Below, one piece after another: positions 44,687 to 54,012 of a stretch of 64,000 bases of DNA; position 1 is the stretch's first letter; each line of letters starts with the position of its first letter. The notes beneath the pieces are model-generated. The model had not been told where the DNA came from, did not search any database, and was given only the letters and a program-made list of their open reading frames with translations. The stretch is from Variovorax saccharolyticus (lineage in GTDB: Bacteria; Pseudomonadota; Gammaproteobacteria; Burkholderiales; Burkholderiaceae_C): the NCBI RefSeq assembly GCF_030316765.1, contig NZ_JASZYT010000011.1, forward strand, positions 1 through 64,000, given 5' to 3'. Position numbers and translations under genes: made by a program.

Positions 44687-47308
44687 ATGAGCGAAGAAAA
44701 CAAGCCGGACGTACCGCACACCGAGCCGGTTTACACCCCTGAGATCGACAGCGCGATTCCGATCGAGGTGACACCGGCCGGCGACACCTCCTACGGCGAA
44801 GGCTCCATCACGATCCTCGAAGGGCTGGAGGCGGTGCGCAAGCGGCCGGGCATGTACATCGGCGACACGTCCGACGGCACCGGCCTGCACCACCTGGTGT
44901 TCGAGGTGGTCGACAACTCGATCGACGAGGCGCTCGCGGGCTACTGCGACGACATCGTGGTCACGATCCACACCGACAACTCGATCTCGGTCACCGACAA
45001 CGGCCGCGGCATCCCGACCGGCGTCAAGATGGACGACAAGCACGAGCCCAAGCGCTCGGCGGCCGAGATCGCGCTGACCGAACTGCACGCCGGCGGCAAG
45101 TTCAACCAGAACAGCTACAAGGTCTCGGGCGGCCTGCACGGCGTCGGCGTGAGCTGCGTCAACGCGCTCAGCAAGATGCTGCGCCTGACAGTGCGGCGCG
45201 AGGGCAAGGTCCACACGCTCGAGTTCAGCAAGGGCTTCGTGCAGAACCGCATCGTCGAGACGGTGAGCGGCGTCGAGGTGTCGCCGATGAAGATCACCGG
45301 CGAGACCGAAAAGCGCGGCACCGAGGTGCACTTCCTGCCCGACAACGAGATCTTCAAGGAAAACGCCGACTTCCATTACGAGATCCTCAGCAAGCGCCTG
45401 CGCGAGCTGAGCTTCCTGAACAACGGCGTGCGGATCCGGCTGATCGACGAGCGCAGCGGCAAGGAAGACGACTTTTCGGGCGCCGGCGGCGTCAAGGGCT
45501 TCGTCGAGTTCATCAACAAGGGCAAGACGGTGCTGCACCCCAACGTGTTCTACGCGATGGGCGAGAAGCCGGCCGACACCTACGGCGGCATCCCGGGCAC
45601 GCACATCGGCGTCGAGGTCGCGATGCAGTGGAACAGCGGCTACAACGAGCAGGTGCTGTGCTTCACCAACAACATCCCGCAGCGTGACGGCGGCACCCAC
45701 CTCACCGGCCTGCGGGCCGCGATGACCCGGGTCATCAACAAGTACATCGAAGAGAACGAGTTCGCCAAGAAGGCCAAGGTCGAGGTCACCGGCGACGACA
45801 TGCGCGAAGGCCTTTGCTGCGTGCTGAGCGTCAAGGTGCCCGAGCCCAAGTTCTCGAGCCAGACCAAGGACAAGCTGGTGTCGAGCGAGGTGCGCGCGCC
45901 GGTCGAGGACATCGTCGGCCGCCTGCTCACCGACTACCTGCAGGAGCGTCCGAACGACGCCAAGATCATCTGCGGCAAGATCGTCGAGGCGGCGCGGGCG
46001 CGCGAAGCCGCTCGCAAGGCGCGCGAGATGACGCGCCGCAAGGGCGTGCTCGACGGCATGGGCCTGCCCGGCAAGCTGGCCGACTGCCAGGAAAAGGACC
46101 CGGCGCTGTGCGAGGTCTACCTGGTGGAGGGCGACTCCGCCGGCGGCTCCGCCAAGCAGGGCCGCGACCGGAAGTTCCAGGCCATCCTGCCGCTGCGCGG
46201 CAAGATCCTGAACGTCGAGAAGGCACGCTACGAGAAGCTGCTGACCAGCAACGAAATCCTGACCATGATCACCGCCCTGGGCACCGGCATCGGCCGCGCC
46301 GGCGCGACGACCTCGGGCGGCGGCGCCGACGACTTCAACGTCGCCAAGCTGCGCTACCACCGGATCATCATCATGACCGACGCCGACGTCGACGGCGCCC
46401 ACATCCGCACCCTGCTGCTGACCTTCTTCTACCGGCAGATGCCGGAGCTGGTCGAGCGCGGCCACATCTACATCGCGCAGCCGCCGCTCTACAAGGTCAA
46501 GGTCGGCAAGGAAGAGCAATACCTCAAGGACGGCCCGGCGCTCGATGCCTTCCTGCTGAAGGTGGCGCTGAAGGATGCGAGCGTGTCGACCGGCGGTGCG
46601 AGCCCGACCACGCTCGGCGGCGACACGCTGGCCGAACTGGCGCGCAAGCACCAGCTGGCCGAAGCCGTGATCGCGCGGCTCGGCGTGTTCCTCGATGCGG
46701 CGGCGCTGCGCGCGATCGCCGACGGCGTGTCGCTCGACCTCGACACCACGGCCAGCGCCGAGGCCTCGGCCGTGGCGCTGCAGAAGAAGCTGCGCGAGCT
46801 CAACACCACCGGCGCACCGGCCGAAGTGTCGAGCGAGTTCGACACCCGCACCGACAAGCCGCTGCTGCGCATCAGCCGGCGCCACCACGGCAACATCAAG
46901 AGCAGCGTGCTGACGCAGGACTTCGTCCATGGCGCCGACTACGCCGCCCTGGCCGAGGCCGCCAAGACCTTCCGCGACCTGCTCGGCGAAGGCGCCGTGG
47001 TCAAGCGCGGCGAGGGCGAGCGCGCCAAGGAAGAAAAGGTCAACGACTTCCGCGAGGCGATGCGCTGGCTGATCGGCCAGGCCGAGAACGCCACCGCGCG
47101 GCAGCGCTACAAGGGCCTGGGCGAGATGAACCCCGAGCAGCTGTGGGAGACCACGATGGACCCGGCGGTGCGCCGCCTGTTGCGGGTGCAGATCGACGAC
47201 GCGATCGAGGCCGACCGCGTGTTCACGATGCTGATGGGCGACGAGGTCGAGCCGCGGCGCGAGTTCATCGAGCAGAACGCGCTGCGGGCGGCGAACATCG
47301 ACGTTTGA
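44687..47308 (+). CDS. gyrB: DNA gyrase subunit B
   Basis: An 873-aa protein. The GHKL ATPase has EVVDNSIDEA, DNGRGIP and GGLHGVG; a transducer domain follows. The TOPRIM domain has EGDSAGGSAKQGRDR and DADVDGAHIRTLL. The C-terminal part includes the proteobacterial insertion (about 610-720) and ends with RYKGLGEMNPEQLW and DVEPRREFIE-like tail. ATG 44687 is preferred over the in-frame GTG at 44684. Confidence 0.97.
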   Translation: MSEENKPDVPHTEPVYTPEIDSAIPIEVTPAGDTSYGEGSITILEGLEAVRKRPGMYIGDTSDGTGLHHLVFEVVDNSIDEALAGYCDDIVVTIHTDNSISVTDNGRGIPTGVKMDDKHEPKRSAAEIALTELHAGGKFNQNSYKVSGGLHGVGVSCVNALSKMLRLTVRREGKVHTLEFSKGFVQNRIVETVSGVEVSPMKITGETEKRGTEVHFLPDNEIFKENADFHYEILSKRLRELSFLNNGVRIRLIDERSGKEDDFSGAGGVKGFVEFINKGKTVLHPNVFYAMGEKPADTYGGIPGTHIGVEVAMQWNSGYNEQVLCFTNNIPQRDGGTHLTGLRAAMTRVINKYIEENEFAKKAKVEVTGDDMREGLCCVLSVKVPEPKFSSQTKDKLVSSEVRAPVEDIVGRLLTDYLQERPNDAKIICGKIVEAARAREAARKAREMTRRKGVLDGMGLPGKLADCQEKDPALCEVYLVEGDSAGGSAKQGRDRKFQAILPLRGKILNVEKARYEKLLTSNEILTMITALGTGIGRAGATTSGGGADDFNVAKLRYHRIIIMTDADVDGAHIRTLLLTFFYRQMPELVERGHIYIAQPPLYKVKVGKEEQYLKDGPALDAFLLKVALKDASVSTGGASPTTLGGDTLAELARKHQLAEAVIARLGVFLDAAALRAIADGVSLDLDTTASAEASAVALQKKLRELNTTGAPAEVSSEFDTRTDKPLLRISRRHHGNIKSSVLTQDFVHGADYAALAEAAKTFRDLLGEGAVVKRGEGERAKEEKVNDFREAMRWLIGQAENATARQRYKGLGEMNPEQLWETTMDPAVRRLLRVQIDDAIEADRVFTMLMGDEVEPRREFIEQNALRAANIDV

Positions 47309-47325
47309 GCGAGCCTCGGCGAAGT

Positions 47326-47916
47326 TCAGCTGCGGACAAAGGCGAGCAGCAGGCGATGGTCACCCTGGTCTGCGGCACGCAGGGCGGCCAAGTATTGCGA
47401 GCGCGCATGGTTGGCGGCCACGAGGTCGCCGCCGCCTCCCCAGGAGAACGCAGGCTGGCCAAGGCTGCGCAGCAGCGCGTCGGCCATCATGCGTGCGTGT
47501 CGCCCGTTGCCATTGGGGAACGGGTGAATCCAGACGAGGTCACGGTGACAGCGCGCCGCGATCTCGTCGGGTGGAAACGTGGCGTTGTCGACCCACCAGC
47601 GCGTGTTGTCGAACAGGTCCTTGAGTCGCACCGCAACTTGAGTCCATTCGCAGCCGATGTTCTTGTCTGAGCGGCGGAAGGTGCCGGCCCACGCCCAGGT
47701 CTTGCCGAACATTTGTTGATGCAACCCCCGGCAGAAGCCCTCGCTGAGCACGTCCGGCGAACGCGCTCGCTTCAGCCAACGCACGGCGCTCAGGATGTTC
47801 TCCTGCTCCCAGTCGTTCAGTTCGCTCTTCGTGGCTAGGTGGTCCGGGATGAGCCCAGCCTTCTCATCCGGGTCCAGGGGTGTCTGGCCATCCTGCTCGT
47901 CGAGATCTATCGCCAT
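47326..47916 (-). CDS. Fic-domain protein (mobile mystery protein B type)
   Basis: A 196-aa Fic protein. The catalytic motif HPFPNGNGRHAR is at 131-142, intact with His and the GNGR anion-binding loop, so AMPylation or another nucleotidyl transfer is expected. The N-terminus (LDPDEKAGLIPDHLATKSELNDWE) matches the mobile mystery protein B group. It overlaps its HTH partner by 10 bp. Its 3' end faces gyrB with only 17 bp between them and no terminator. Confidence 0.85.
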   Translation of the reverse strand: MAIDLDEQDGQTPLDPDEKAGLIPDHLATKSELNDWEQENILSAVRWLKRARSPDVLSEGFCRGLHQQMFGKTWAWAGTFRRSDKNIGCEWTQVAVRLKDLFDNTRWWVDNATFPPDEIAARCHRDLVWIHPFPNGNGRHARMMADALLRSLGQPAFSWGGGGDLVAANHARSQYLAALRAADQGDHRLLLAFVRS

Positions 47917-48368
47917 AGGTCCGACCAGCGCCCGCGCAGCAATTCCGCGGTCCTGCGTTCCACCTGCTTGCGAAGTCGCTCTGCGGCGGGGCGCTGGTCC
48001 TCGAGGCTCATGGTGTGGGCCACTGCGCCGACTTCTTCGATGGCGATGGCGCGGGCGCGGTCCTGGACCATGTCTGTCAGTGGGCGACGGGGCACCAGGG
48101 AGTAGACCAGCTCGCATTCGAGTCCGTCTGCGAGCTTGCGCAATTGGCCAAGCGTGATTCGGTCGTCCGCTTCCGACTGCTCGGACTTGTGCAGCGTCGG
48201 CCCCGAGATGCCCAGGCGTTGGGCTTGTTGACGTTCCGTGCGCCCCAGCGCTTCTCTGATCAGTTTCAGCCAGCCGCGCGACGGCCGAGGTCGTTTCGCC
48301 ATGTCAGCGTAGGTGGACACGGTGGCTTGCAGTTGCTCAAGTCGAAGCTGGCCGAGCTCAGAGGACAT
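47907..48368 (-). CDS. HTH protein (mobile mystery protein A type)
   Basis: A 153-aa protein. A helix-turn-helix (about 40-66, RTERQQAQRLGISGPTLHKSEQSE) is followed by LRKLADGLECELVYSLVPRRPL, typical of mobile mystery protein A. It pairs with the downstream Fic gene as a putative regulator or antitoxin. An inverted repeat lies immediately upstream (48377-48415). Confidence 0.82.
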   Translation of the reverse strand: MSSELGQLRLEQLQATVSTYADMAKRPRPSRGWLKLIREALGRTERQQAQRLGISGPTLHKSEQSEADDRITLGQLRKLADGLECELVYSLVPRRPLTDMVQDRARAIAIEEVGAVAHTMSLEDQRPAAERLRKQVERRTAELLRGRWSDLWR

Positions 48369-48376
48369 TTGCTAGC

Positions 48377-48415
48377 TCATAGGCTTATATGAAGTGGCTC
48401 AATGATAGCCTATGA
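48377..48415. promoter_or_regulatory. Operator-like inverted repeat before the HTH/Fic pair
   Basis: TCATAGGCT (48377-48385) and AGCCTATGA (48407-48415) are perfect complements, 21 bp apart, starting 9 bp from the HTH gene ATG. The sequence is AT-rich compared with its surroundings. Autoregulation by the HTH protein is inferred. Confidence 0.5.
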
Positions 48416-48495
48416 TGCAGCAAATTGAAATGATATGCTTCCCCATCAGGAAGCAACGTGAAATACATTGGCTCCTGATGGCCGAGCGGCGGCGC

Positions 48496-49731
48496 TCAGC
48501 CGCCTTCGGTCGAGGCCGCCAGCGCGGCCCGGCCGGGCGCTCGTCCGAGCCCACCCACGATCACCGCGGCCACCAGCACCAGCGCGCCGCTCAGCAGCAT
48601 CGCGGTCGAGATGCCCCAGCCGTCGACCGCCAGGCCGCCCAGCAGGGCGCCGGTGGCGATCGCCACCTGGAATCCGCTCACCAGCAGGGCCTGGCCGGCC
48701 TCGGGGGCATCGGGAACGGCCTCCATCATCCAGCCGGTCAAGGCGACCGGGATCATGCCGAAGGCGAGGCCCCAGGCGACCACCACCACGGCGCCGGCGA
48801 TGAAGCCGCTGCCGACCAGCGTCGACAGCAGCAGCGCGCTCGCCAGCAGCACGGCCGCCAGCAGGGTGGCGGCGCGCACGCTGCGCGCAACGAGGCTGCC
48901 GCCGATGAAGGTGCCCGCGAAGCCGACCGCGCCATAGGCCAGCAGCAGCGCCGTGACCGCGCCCGAGCCGAGCCCGAAGACCTGTTGCAGCAAGGGCTTG
49001 AGATAGGTGTAGGCAGCGAAGTGCCCCGCCACCAGGAACAGCACGGCCAGCAGACCGACCTGCGCCATGCGCCGGGTCAGCGGCGTCAGCAGGTCGCGCG
49101 GCCTGATCGCGCGCGCCGGCGGCATCGCGGGCAGCAGCCAGACTTGGATCGCCAGCACGATCACCGCCAGCGCGCCGGTCAGTCCGAAGGCGGCGCGCCA
49201 GCCTGCCAGCGTGCCGACCAGGGCGCCCGCCGGCACGCCCAGCACGGTCGCCGCCGAGACGCCTGCCAGCACCAGCGACATCGCCCGGGCCCGGGAGGCC
49301 GGTGCCACCAGCTGCGTGGCGGCGGTCGGCGCGAAGGTCCAGAAGCCGCCGATGCAAAGGCCCAGCAGCAGGCGGGCCACCAGCATCGTGCCGAAATTGG
49401 GCGCGAAGGCGGCCAGCAGGTTCGACGCCACGAGCATGGCGGTGAGCGTCACCATGACGGTGCGGCGGTCGAGGCGGCCGGAGGCGACGATCAGCGCCGG
49501 CCCGGCGAAGGCGGCCAGCACACCGGGCATGGTGACCATCAGGCCGGCCGTGCCGTCGCTGACCTGAAGTCCGGCGCCGATGTCGGTCAAGAGGCCGATC
49601 GGCAGGAATTCGGTCGTGACCATCGCGAAGGTGCCGACCGCGATGGAGCCGACACCGAGCCAGGTGGCGCGGGAGGTGGGGTGGCCGGCGTCGGCCAGTG
49701 CCTCGACGCAGGGGGAGCAGGGTGCGTTCAT
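48496..49731 (-). CDS. MFS transporter (DHA1 type)
   Basis: A 411-aa inner-membrane protein with about 12 hydrophobic segments. TTEFLPIGLLTDIG in helix 1 and the loop SGRLDRRTVMV fit the AraJ/NepI-type DHA1 efflux family, which exports sugars, nucleosides or drugs. The ATG at 49729-49731 is preferred; an upstream in-frame start at 49743 adds four residues. The 248-bp upstream gap shows nothing definite. Confidence 0.82.
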   Translation of the reverse strand: MNAPCSPCVEALADAGHPTSRATWLGVGSIAVGTFAMVTTEFLPIGLLTDIGAGLQVSDGTAGLMVTMPGVLAAFAGPALIVASGRLDRRTVMVTLTAMLVASNLLAAFAPNFGTMLVARLLLGLCIGGFWTFAPTAATQLVAPASRARAMSLVLAGVSAATVLGVPAGALVGTLAGWRAAFGLTGALAVIVLAIQVWLLPAMPPARAIRPRDLLTPLTRRMAQVGLLAVLFLVAGHFAAYTYLKPLLQQVFGLGSGAVTALLLAYGAVGFAGTFIGGSLVARSVRAATLLAAVLLASALLLSTLVGSGFIAGAVVVVAWGLAFGMIPVALTGWMMEAVPDAPEAGQALLVSGFQVAIATGALLGGLAVDGWGISTAMLLSGALVLVAAVIVGGLGRAPGRAALAASTEGG

Positions 49732-49979
49732 GTGGCGATCCACAGGGGTTGCTGTTGCGAGGGGCTCGAGTCTGGCGGCGCCGGGGCGGGCTCGGAGCCG
49801 CCCTGCGGAACATCTCTATTTCCGCTTCGCCAACAATGAAAACCGTCGTTGCTCATGCGCTTTCCGTTCCACGGTCGTCGCGCCCATGCCACTTCGCGTA
49901 AACGCTATTCCTAGCCCGACTCTTGCTAAGCAGAATTGCCGGCGATACGTCGCCACTTTCGAGCAAGGACAGCACAGCA

Positions 49980-50474
49980 ATGAACCCGACCCGGTTTTGG
50001 CGGCCCGCCGCGGCCCTGGCGATCTTCGGCATCTTCACTTCGGCGCAGGCGCTCACCAATCCGCCGATCCGGATGGCCCAGGGCATCGAGTACATGTGCG
50101 GCGGCAAGAGCAGCGCCGAAGCGGCGTTCATGCAGACCGTGGCGCCACGCTGGGCTGCCACCCTCGAATTCGCGGTCAGCCGTGGCCGGCCGGGCCAGTT
50201 CCCGGGCGATGTGAGCGTGGTGGTGCGCGACCGCTATTCGGGCCGCCTGGTCATGGAGGCAGCCACCGGATCGCCGTTCATGCTTGCCCGGCTCGATCCC
50301 GGCGCCTACGAGGTCGAGGCCACGCTGGGCGGCATCACGCTGCAGCAGTCGCTGACGGTGTTCAACGGGACGAGCTCGAAGGCCCAGTTCGTCTGGCCGT
50401 CGAACGTCGATTTCGCGTCGGCGATGGGCTTGCCGCGGCCCGAACAGCAGGCTGCGGTGCAGACCGGCCGCTGA
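49980..50474 (+). CDS. Exported protein with Ig-like/carboxypeptidase-regulatory fold
   Basis: A 164-aa protein with a signal peptide (about 1-24, ending AQA). A beta-rich domain follows with GRLVMEAATGSPFMLARLDPGAYEVEATLGG, reminiscent of carboxypeptidase-regulatory-like or DUF4198-like domains. AAGGA lies before the ATG. The function is unknown. Confidence 0.7.
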   Translation: MNPTRFWRPAAALAIFGIFTSAQALTNPPIRMAQGIEYMCGGKSSAEAAFMQTVAPRWAATLEFAVSRGRPGQFPGDVSVVVRDRYSGRLVMEAATGSPFMLARLDPGAYEVEATLGGITLQQSLTVFNGTSSKAQFVWPSNVDFASAMGLPRPEQQAAVQTGR

Positions 50475-50654
50475 GACTGCACTTTCCGGGTGCACCCAGG
50501 CTGCCCTCGGTTCTTTTTTTGAGAGTTCGCTGAAGACGGCGCCAGATCGGGCGTGGGAAAATCCCCGGTTGCCTTTGCATGGCACGCACCTTGAATGTGG
50601 GTGGTGTTGCTCGCACATGGTGTGTCCGGGCGCAGCCCGTCTTCCTAGGCCCCG

Positions 50655-51833
50655 ATGCCGCTTCGCCCCCTCATCTTTCTCACCACGCTGCTGCACGCCT
50701 ACATCGGGCTGCGCCTGCTGCCCGCGTTGGCGGGCCTGCCGTTCGCGTTGCCGCTGCTGGGGCTAGCGCTGCTCGTGTCGGCGCTCACCATGCCCCTGCC
50801 CTTCATCGGCATGCGCTCCGGGACACGCCAGGTTGCCGATGTCTGGAAATGGATCGGGCTCATCAGCATGGGCTGGTTCTCGTCGATGCTGGTGCTCACG
50901 CTGGTGCGCGATGCCGGCCTGCTGCTGGCCTGGATCGGGACCTCGGCGTCGGGCGCTACCGTCGACTGGGCGCGCTGGCGCTTGCTGAGCGCCGCCGGCG
51001 TGCCGGCGGTGGCGACCGCGACCTCGCTGATCGGCCTGCTCAACGCGCGCCGTACCGCCGGCGTGGTGCGGGTCGACGTGCCGATCCGCGACCTGCCCTC
51101 GGCGCTGAGCGGTTTCACGATCGCGCAGCTGAGCGACATCCACGTCGGGCCGACCATCAAGCGCGGCTACATCCAGCGCATGGTCGACGCGGTCAATGTG
51201 CTGGGCGCCGACATGATCGCGATCACGGGCGACCTGGTCGACGGCACGGTGGCCGAGCTGCGCGAGCACATCGCGCCGCTGCAGCAGCTCAAGGCGCGGC
51301 ATGGCACCTTCGTGGTGACCGGCAACCACGAGTACTACGCCGGCGCCCACGCCTGGATCGAGGAACTGCGCCGGCTCGGCCTGCGTGTGCTGCTCAACGA
51401 GCACGTGGTGCTGCAGACGCGCAACGTGAAGGGTGCACAGACCGACGAGGAGGTGCTCGAAAGCGCGCTGCTGGTGGCCGGCGTGACCGACTACACCGCC
51501 GGGCATTTCGATGCGGCGCACGCCAGCGACCCGCATCGGGCGCTGGCCGATGCGCCGCCGCTGGTGCATACGCGGGTGCTGCTGGCGCACCAGCCGCGCA
51601 GTGCGGCGGAGGCAGCCGACGCGGGCTATCACCTCCAGCTCTCGGGCCATACGCATGGCGGCCAGTTCTTCCCGTGGAACCTGTTCGTGCCGCTGCAGCA
51701 GCCCTTCACGGCCGGCCTGCACAAGCTGCGCGAGATGTGGGTCTACACCAGCCGGGGCACCGGCTACTGGGGTCCGCCGAAGCGCTTCGGGGCGCCCTCC
51801 GAGATCACCCTGCTGCGGCTGATGCGCGAATGA
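50655..51833 (+). CDS. Membrane metallophosphoesterase
   Basis: A 392-aa protein. Three to four N-terminal TM helices (about 1-130) precede a calcineurin-like domain: LSDIHVGP, ITGDLVDG, TGNHEYY and SGHTHGGQF supply the metal ligands. It resembles YkuE-type phosphoesterases that act on phosphatidylinositol-like or UDP-lipid substrates. The exact substrate is unknown. Confidence 0.83.
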   Translation: MPLRPLIFLTTLLHAYIGLRLLPALAGLPFALPLLGLALLVSALTMPLPFIGMRSGTRQVADVWKWIGLISMGWFSSMLVLTLVRDAGLLLAWIGTSASGATVDWARWRLLSAAGVPAVATATSLIGLLNARRTAGVVRVDVPIRDLPSALSGFTIAQLSDIHVGPTIKRGYIQRMVDAVNVLGADMIAITGDLVDGTVAELREHIAPLQQLKARHGTFVVTGNHEYYAGAHAWIEELRRLGLRVLLNEHVVLQTRNVKGAQTDEEVLESALLVAGVTDYTAGHFDAAHASDPHRALADAPPLVHTRVLLAHQPRSAAEAADAGYHLQLSGHTHGGQFFPWNLFVPLQQPFTAGLHKLREMWVYTSRGTGYWGPPKRFGAPSEITLLRLMRE

Positions 51834-51836
51834 GCC

Positions 51837-52262
51837 TCAGGCGGGCTTGATGTTGCGCGCGCTGCCGAGCAAGGTGGCGCACAGGGTCTCGTTGCCGTCG
51901 GCGTCGATCGCGAACACGTCCGCGGCGCACACCGTGAGCAGCTTGCCCGCGCTGACCACGCGCCCGCGGGCGCGCAGGGCAGCCCCGGTGGCGGGCGCCA
52001 CCAGTTTCAGCGTGGCGTCGACGGTGGCGTTGACCCAGCCCTCGGGCAGCACGCTGCCGGCCGCGCCGACCGCGGCGAAATCGGCTGCCGCGAAAACCGG
52101 CGTGGCCTGGAGCTGGCCGGGCCTGAAGGTGAACGGCTCGGTGATCGGGATCTCGAGCTCGACCCGGCCCGGTTCCAGGCGCGTGAAGCGCAGGCCCAGC
52201 GTGCGCGCCATCGGCATCGCGAGCACGGTCCGTTCCAGTTGCTGCAGGTGGGAAGCGGTCAT
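51837..52262 (-). CDS. PaaI/DUF4442-type hotdog thioesterase
   Basis: A 141-aa hotdog-fold protein: LERTVLAMPMARTLGLRFTRLEPGRVELEIPI, then FAAADFAAVGAAG and VSAGKLLTVCAADVFA. It is probably an acyl-CoA thioesterase. It overlaps the upstream MerR gene by 4 nt (ATGA), so the two are cotranscribed. Confidence 0.72.
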   Translation of the reverse strand: MTASHLQQLERTVLAMPMARTLGLRFTRLEPGRVELEIPITEPFTFRPGQLQATPVFAAADFAAVGAAGSVLPEGWVNATVDATLKLVAPATGAALRARGRVVSAGKLLTVCAADVFAIDADGNETLCATLLGSARNIKPA

Positions 52263-52678
52263 TTGCGGTCCTTTCGGGCGGCCGTCTTCGGCCAGGGTGA
52301 GGCGGGTCGGGCAGGAGCGCGTTTCGGCTTGCGCTCCTGCTCGCGCAGCCAGGAGACGTGTTCGATGACCTGCTGGTGCTGGGCCTGCAGCTCGGCAATC
52401 TGGCGCTCGAGCGCGGCGGCGCGCTGCTGCAGGGCGTCGGTCATGGTCGCGATCGCGAGCCGCCCGGTGCGATAGGCCGGCAGCAGGTCGGCGATGGCCT
52501 GGAGCGAGAAGCCGATCCGGCGCGACATCGCGATGAAGACGACCTCGCGGCGCATCGATTCGGGATAGTCGCGGTACCCGGAGGCGGTACGCGCGGGCTG
52601 CAGCAGCCCCAGGCGCTCGTAGTGGCGCAGCGCATGCACCGTGACGCCGGTGCGGCGGGCAAGCTCGGAGATCCGCAT
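52259..52678 (-). CDS. MerR-family transcriptional regulator
   Basis: A 139-aa protein. The N-terminal winged helix has ELARRTGVTVHALRHYERLGLL (4-25) and GYRDYPE. A long coiled coil (about 80-115) and a basic tail follow. No Cys effector motif is seen, so it is not a mercury or copper sensor. It probably controls the thioesterase operon. Confidence 0.85.
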   Translation of the reverse strand: MRISELARRTGVTVHALRHYERLGLLQPARTASGYRDYPESMRREVVFIAMSRRIGFSLQAIADLLPAYRTGRLAIATMTDALQQRAAALERQIAELQAQHQQVIEHVSWLREQERKPKRAPARPASPWPKTAARKDRK

Positions 52679-52757
52679 GCGCCAAGGCTAGCAAGCCTCG
52701 CGCTGCACGAAGCTTCGGGCAGCGGAAATTAATTCGCTGCCGCGGGCGAGTGCCTTG

Positions 52758-53255
52758 TCAGTCCTGCCCGGCGGACAGCCGGCGGGCGTTCGACGTGGTC
52801 TTCGCGTGGATCGGCTTGAGTCCGCGCTGGACGATGCGCGCGCTCGCGCTGGACAGCTGGCTCACCGCTTCGGCCGAGCGCGTGGCGGCGCTGCCGAAGG
52901 CTTCGGCATGGCCGACCGCTTGCGCCGGGGTGGTGCTGGTGGCGAGCGAGAACAGGGCCACGCCACTGCCCAGCCAGTGCTTCACCGCCCGGTTCACGAG
53001 CGCGAACTGCGTGGTGTGCAACTGGTTCGCCATGGCAACGCCGGATTCGCTGACCGCCGCCAGCTTCTCGTGGCTCATGAGCTGGAATTCGGCCATGTCG
53101 ACGTCGTTGGGCGAGAGGCCGGCCTTTGCCATGCGCTCGGTGCGCAGCTGGATCACCGATCCGGCCGACAGCAGCATCTCCTGCGTCTTCAAGGCCACGT
53201 CGACCCACAGCATGAGCGGATTGAAGAAGCGCGGGGAGGAGAGGCTGGGGGTCAT
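52758..53255 (-). CDS. Phasin-like granule-associated protein
   Basis: A 165-aa protein that starts with a short hydrophobic segment (FFNPLMLWVDVALKTQEMLLSAGSVIQ). An amphipathic helical body and a basic, Ala-rich C-terminus follow, as in phasin-family proteins that coat polyhydroxyalkanoate granules. No PHA synthase gene is nearby, so the call is by sequence style. Confidence 0.55.
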   Translation of the reverse strand: MTPSLSSPRFFNPLMLWVDVALKTQEMLLSAGSVIQLRTERMAKAGLSPNDVDMAEFQLMSHEKLAAVSESGVAMANQLHTTQFALVNRAVKHWLGSGVALFSLATSTTPAQAVGHAEAFGSAATRSAEAVSQLSSASARIVQRGLKPIHAKTTSNARRLSAGQD

Positions 53256-53436
53256 GGGGAGTCTGGTTTGTGCGAGGAGCCAACCCGACTATAGACCTCC
53301 AACGCCACTTTTGCTGCACTGCAACAATACTTTGGGGGCGCCGTCCTACTCGGAGCTCGGCGGAATCGACAACGACCGAGGCACACAAGTCTTGCCATGC
53401 TTGTTACATTGCCAATCGCAACGCGTGTGAAGACGA

Positions 53437-54012
53437 ATGAACTACAAGTCACGCCTCGCCAAGATGCTGCTGTTCGCAGGATGCCTGTCTCTGTTCGTGG
53501 GCGCTGCGGCCGCCGGCATGGACGGTGCACCGGGTGCCTACATCGACCTGGGTGCCACGGCACGAAGCCGCGGAGATGCCGAATCGTTCACCCTGGGCGT
53601 GGTGTTGCCCTGGAGTCACGGCGAACAGCCGGTCCAGCCGCGTGCACTGTCGTTCTACTGGGATTTCTTCCTCAGCCAGTGGCGGGCGCCCAATCCCGAC
53701 GGTGCGGACTGGAGCAGCTACACCCAGCTTGGCGTGATCGCCAACTGGCGCTACCGCTTCGACCAGGGCGCCTCGCCCTGGTTCGTCGAAGCCGGCGTGG
53801 GCGGCACGGTGATGGACAGCCTCTACCGCACGTCCGGACGGGAGTTCAGCACCACCTTCCAGTTCACCGAGCAGATCGGGCTCGGGCGCAGCTTCGGCTT
53901 GCAGGGCGAGCACGAGCTGTCGCTGTGGCTGCAGCATTTCTCGAACGCCGGCATCAAGGAGCCGAATCCGGGCGAGAACTTCGTGCGGCTTCGCTACCTC
54001 TATCGCTTCTGA
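53437..54012 (+). CDS. pagL: Lipid A 3-O-deacylase (PagL family)
   Basis: A 191-aa outer-membrane beta-barrel protein with a signal peptide (about 1-26). The C-terminal PagL motif QHFSNAGIKEPNPGENF gives catalytic His167 and Ser169 with Glu180. It removes the 3-O acyl chain of lipid A and ends with a barrel-terminal Phe. Its last 59 bp overlap the convergent DUF4130 frame. Confidence 0.85.
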   Translation: MNYKSRLAKMLLFAGCLSLFVGAAAAGMDGAPGAYIDLGATARSRGDAESFTLGVVLPWSHGEQPVQPRALSFYWDFFLSQWRAPNPDGADWSSYTQLGVIANWRYRFDQGASPWFVEAGVGGTVMDSLYRTSGREFSTTFQFTEQIGLGRSFGLQGEHELSLWLQHFSNAGIKEPNPGENFVRLRYLYRF

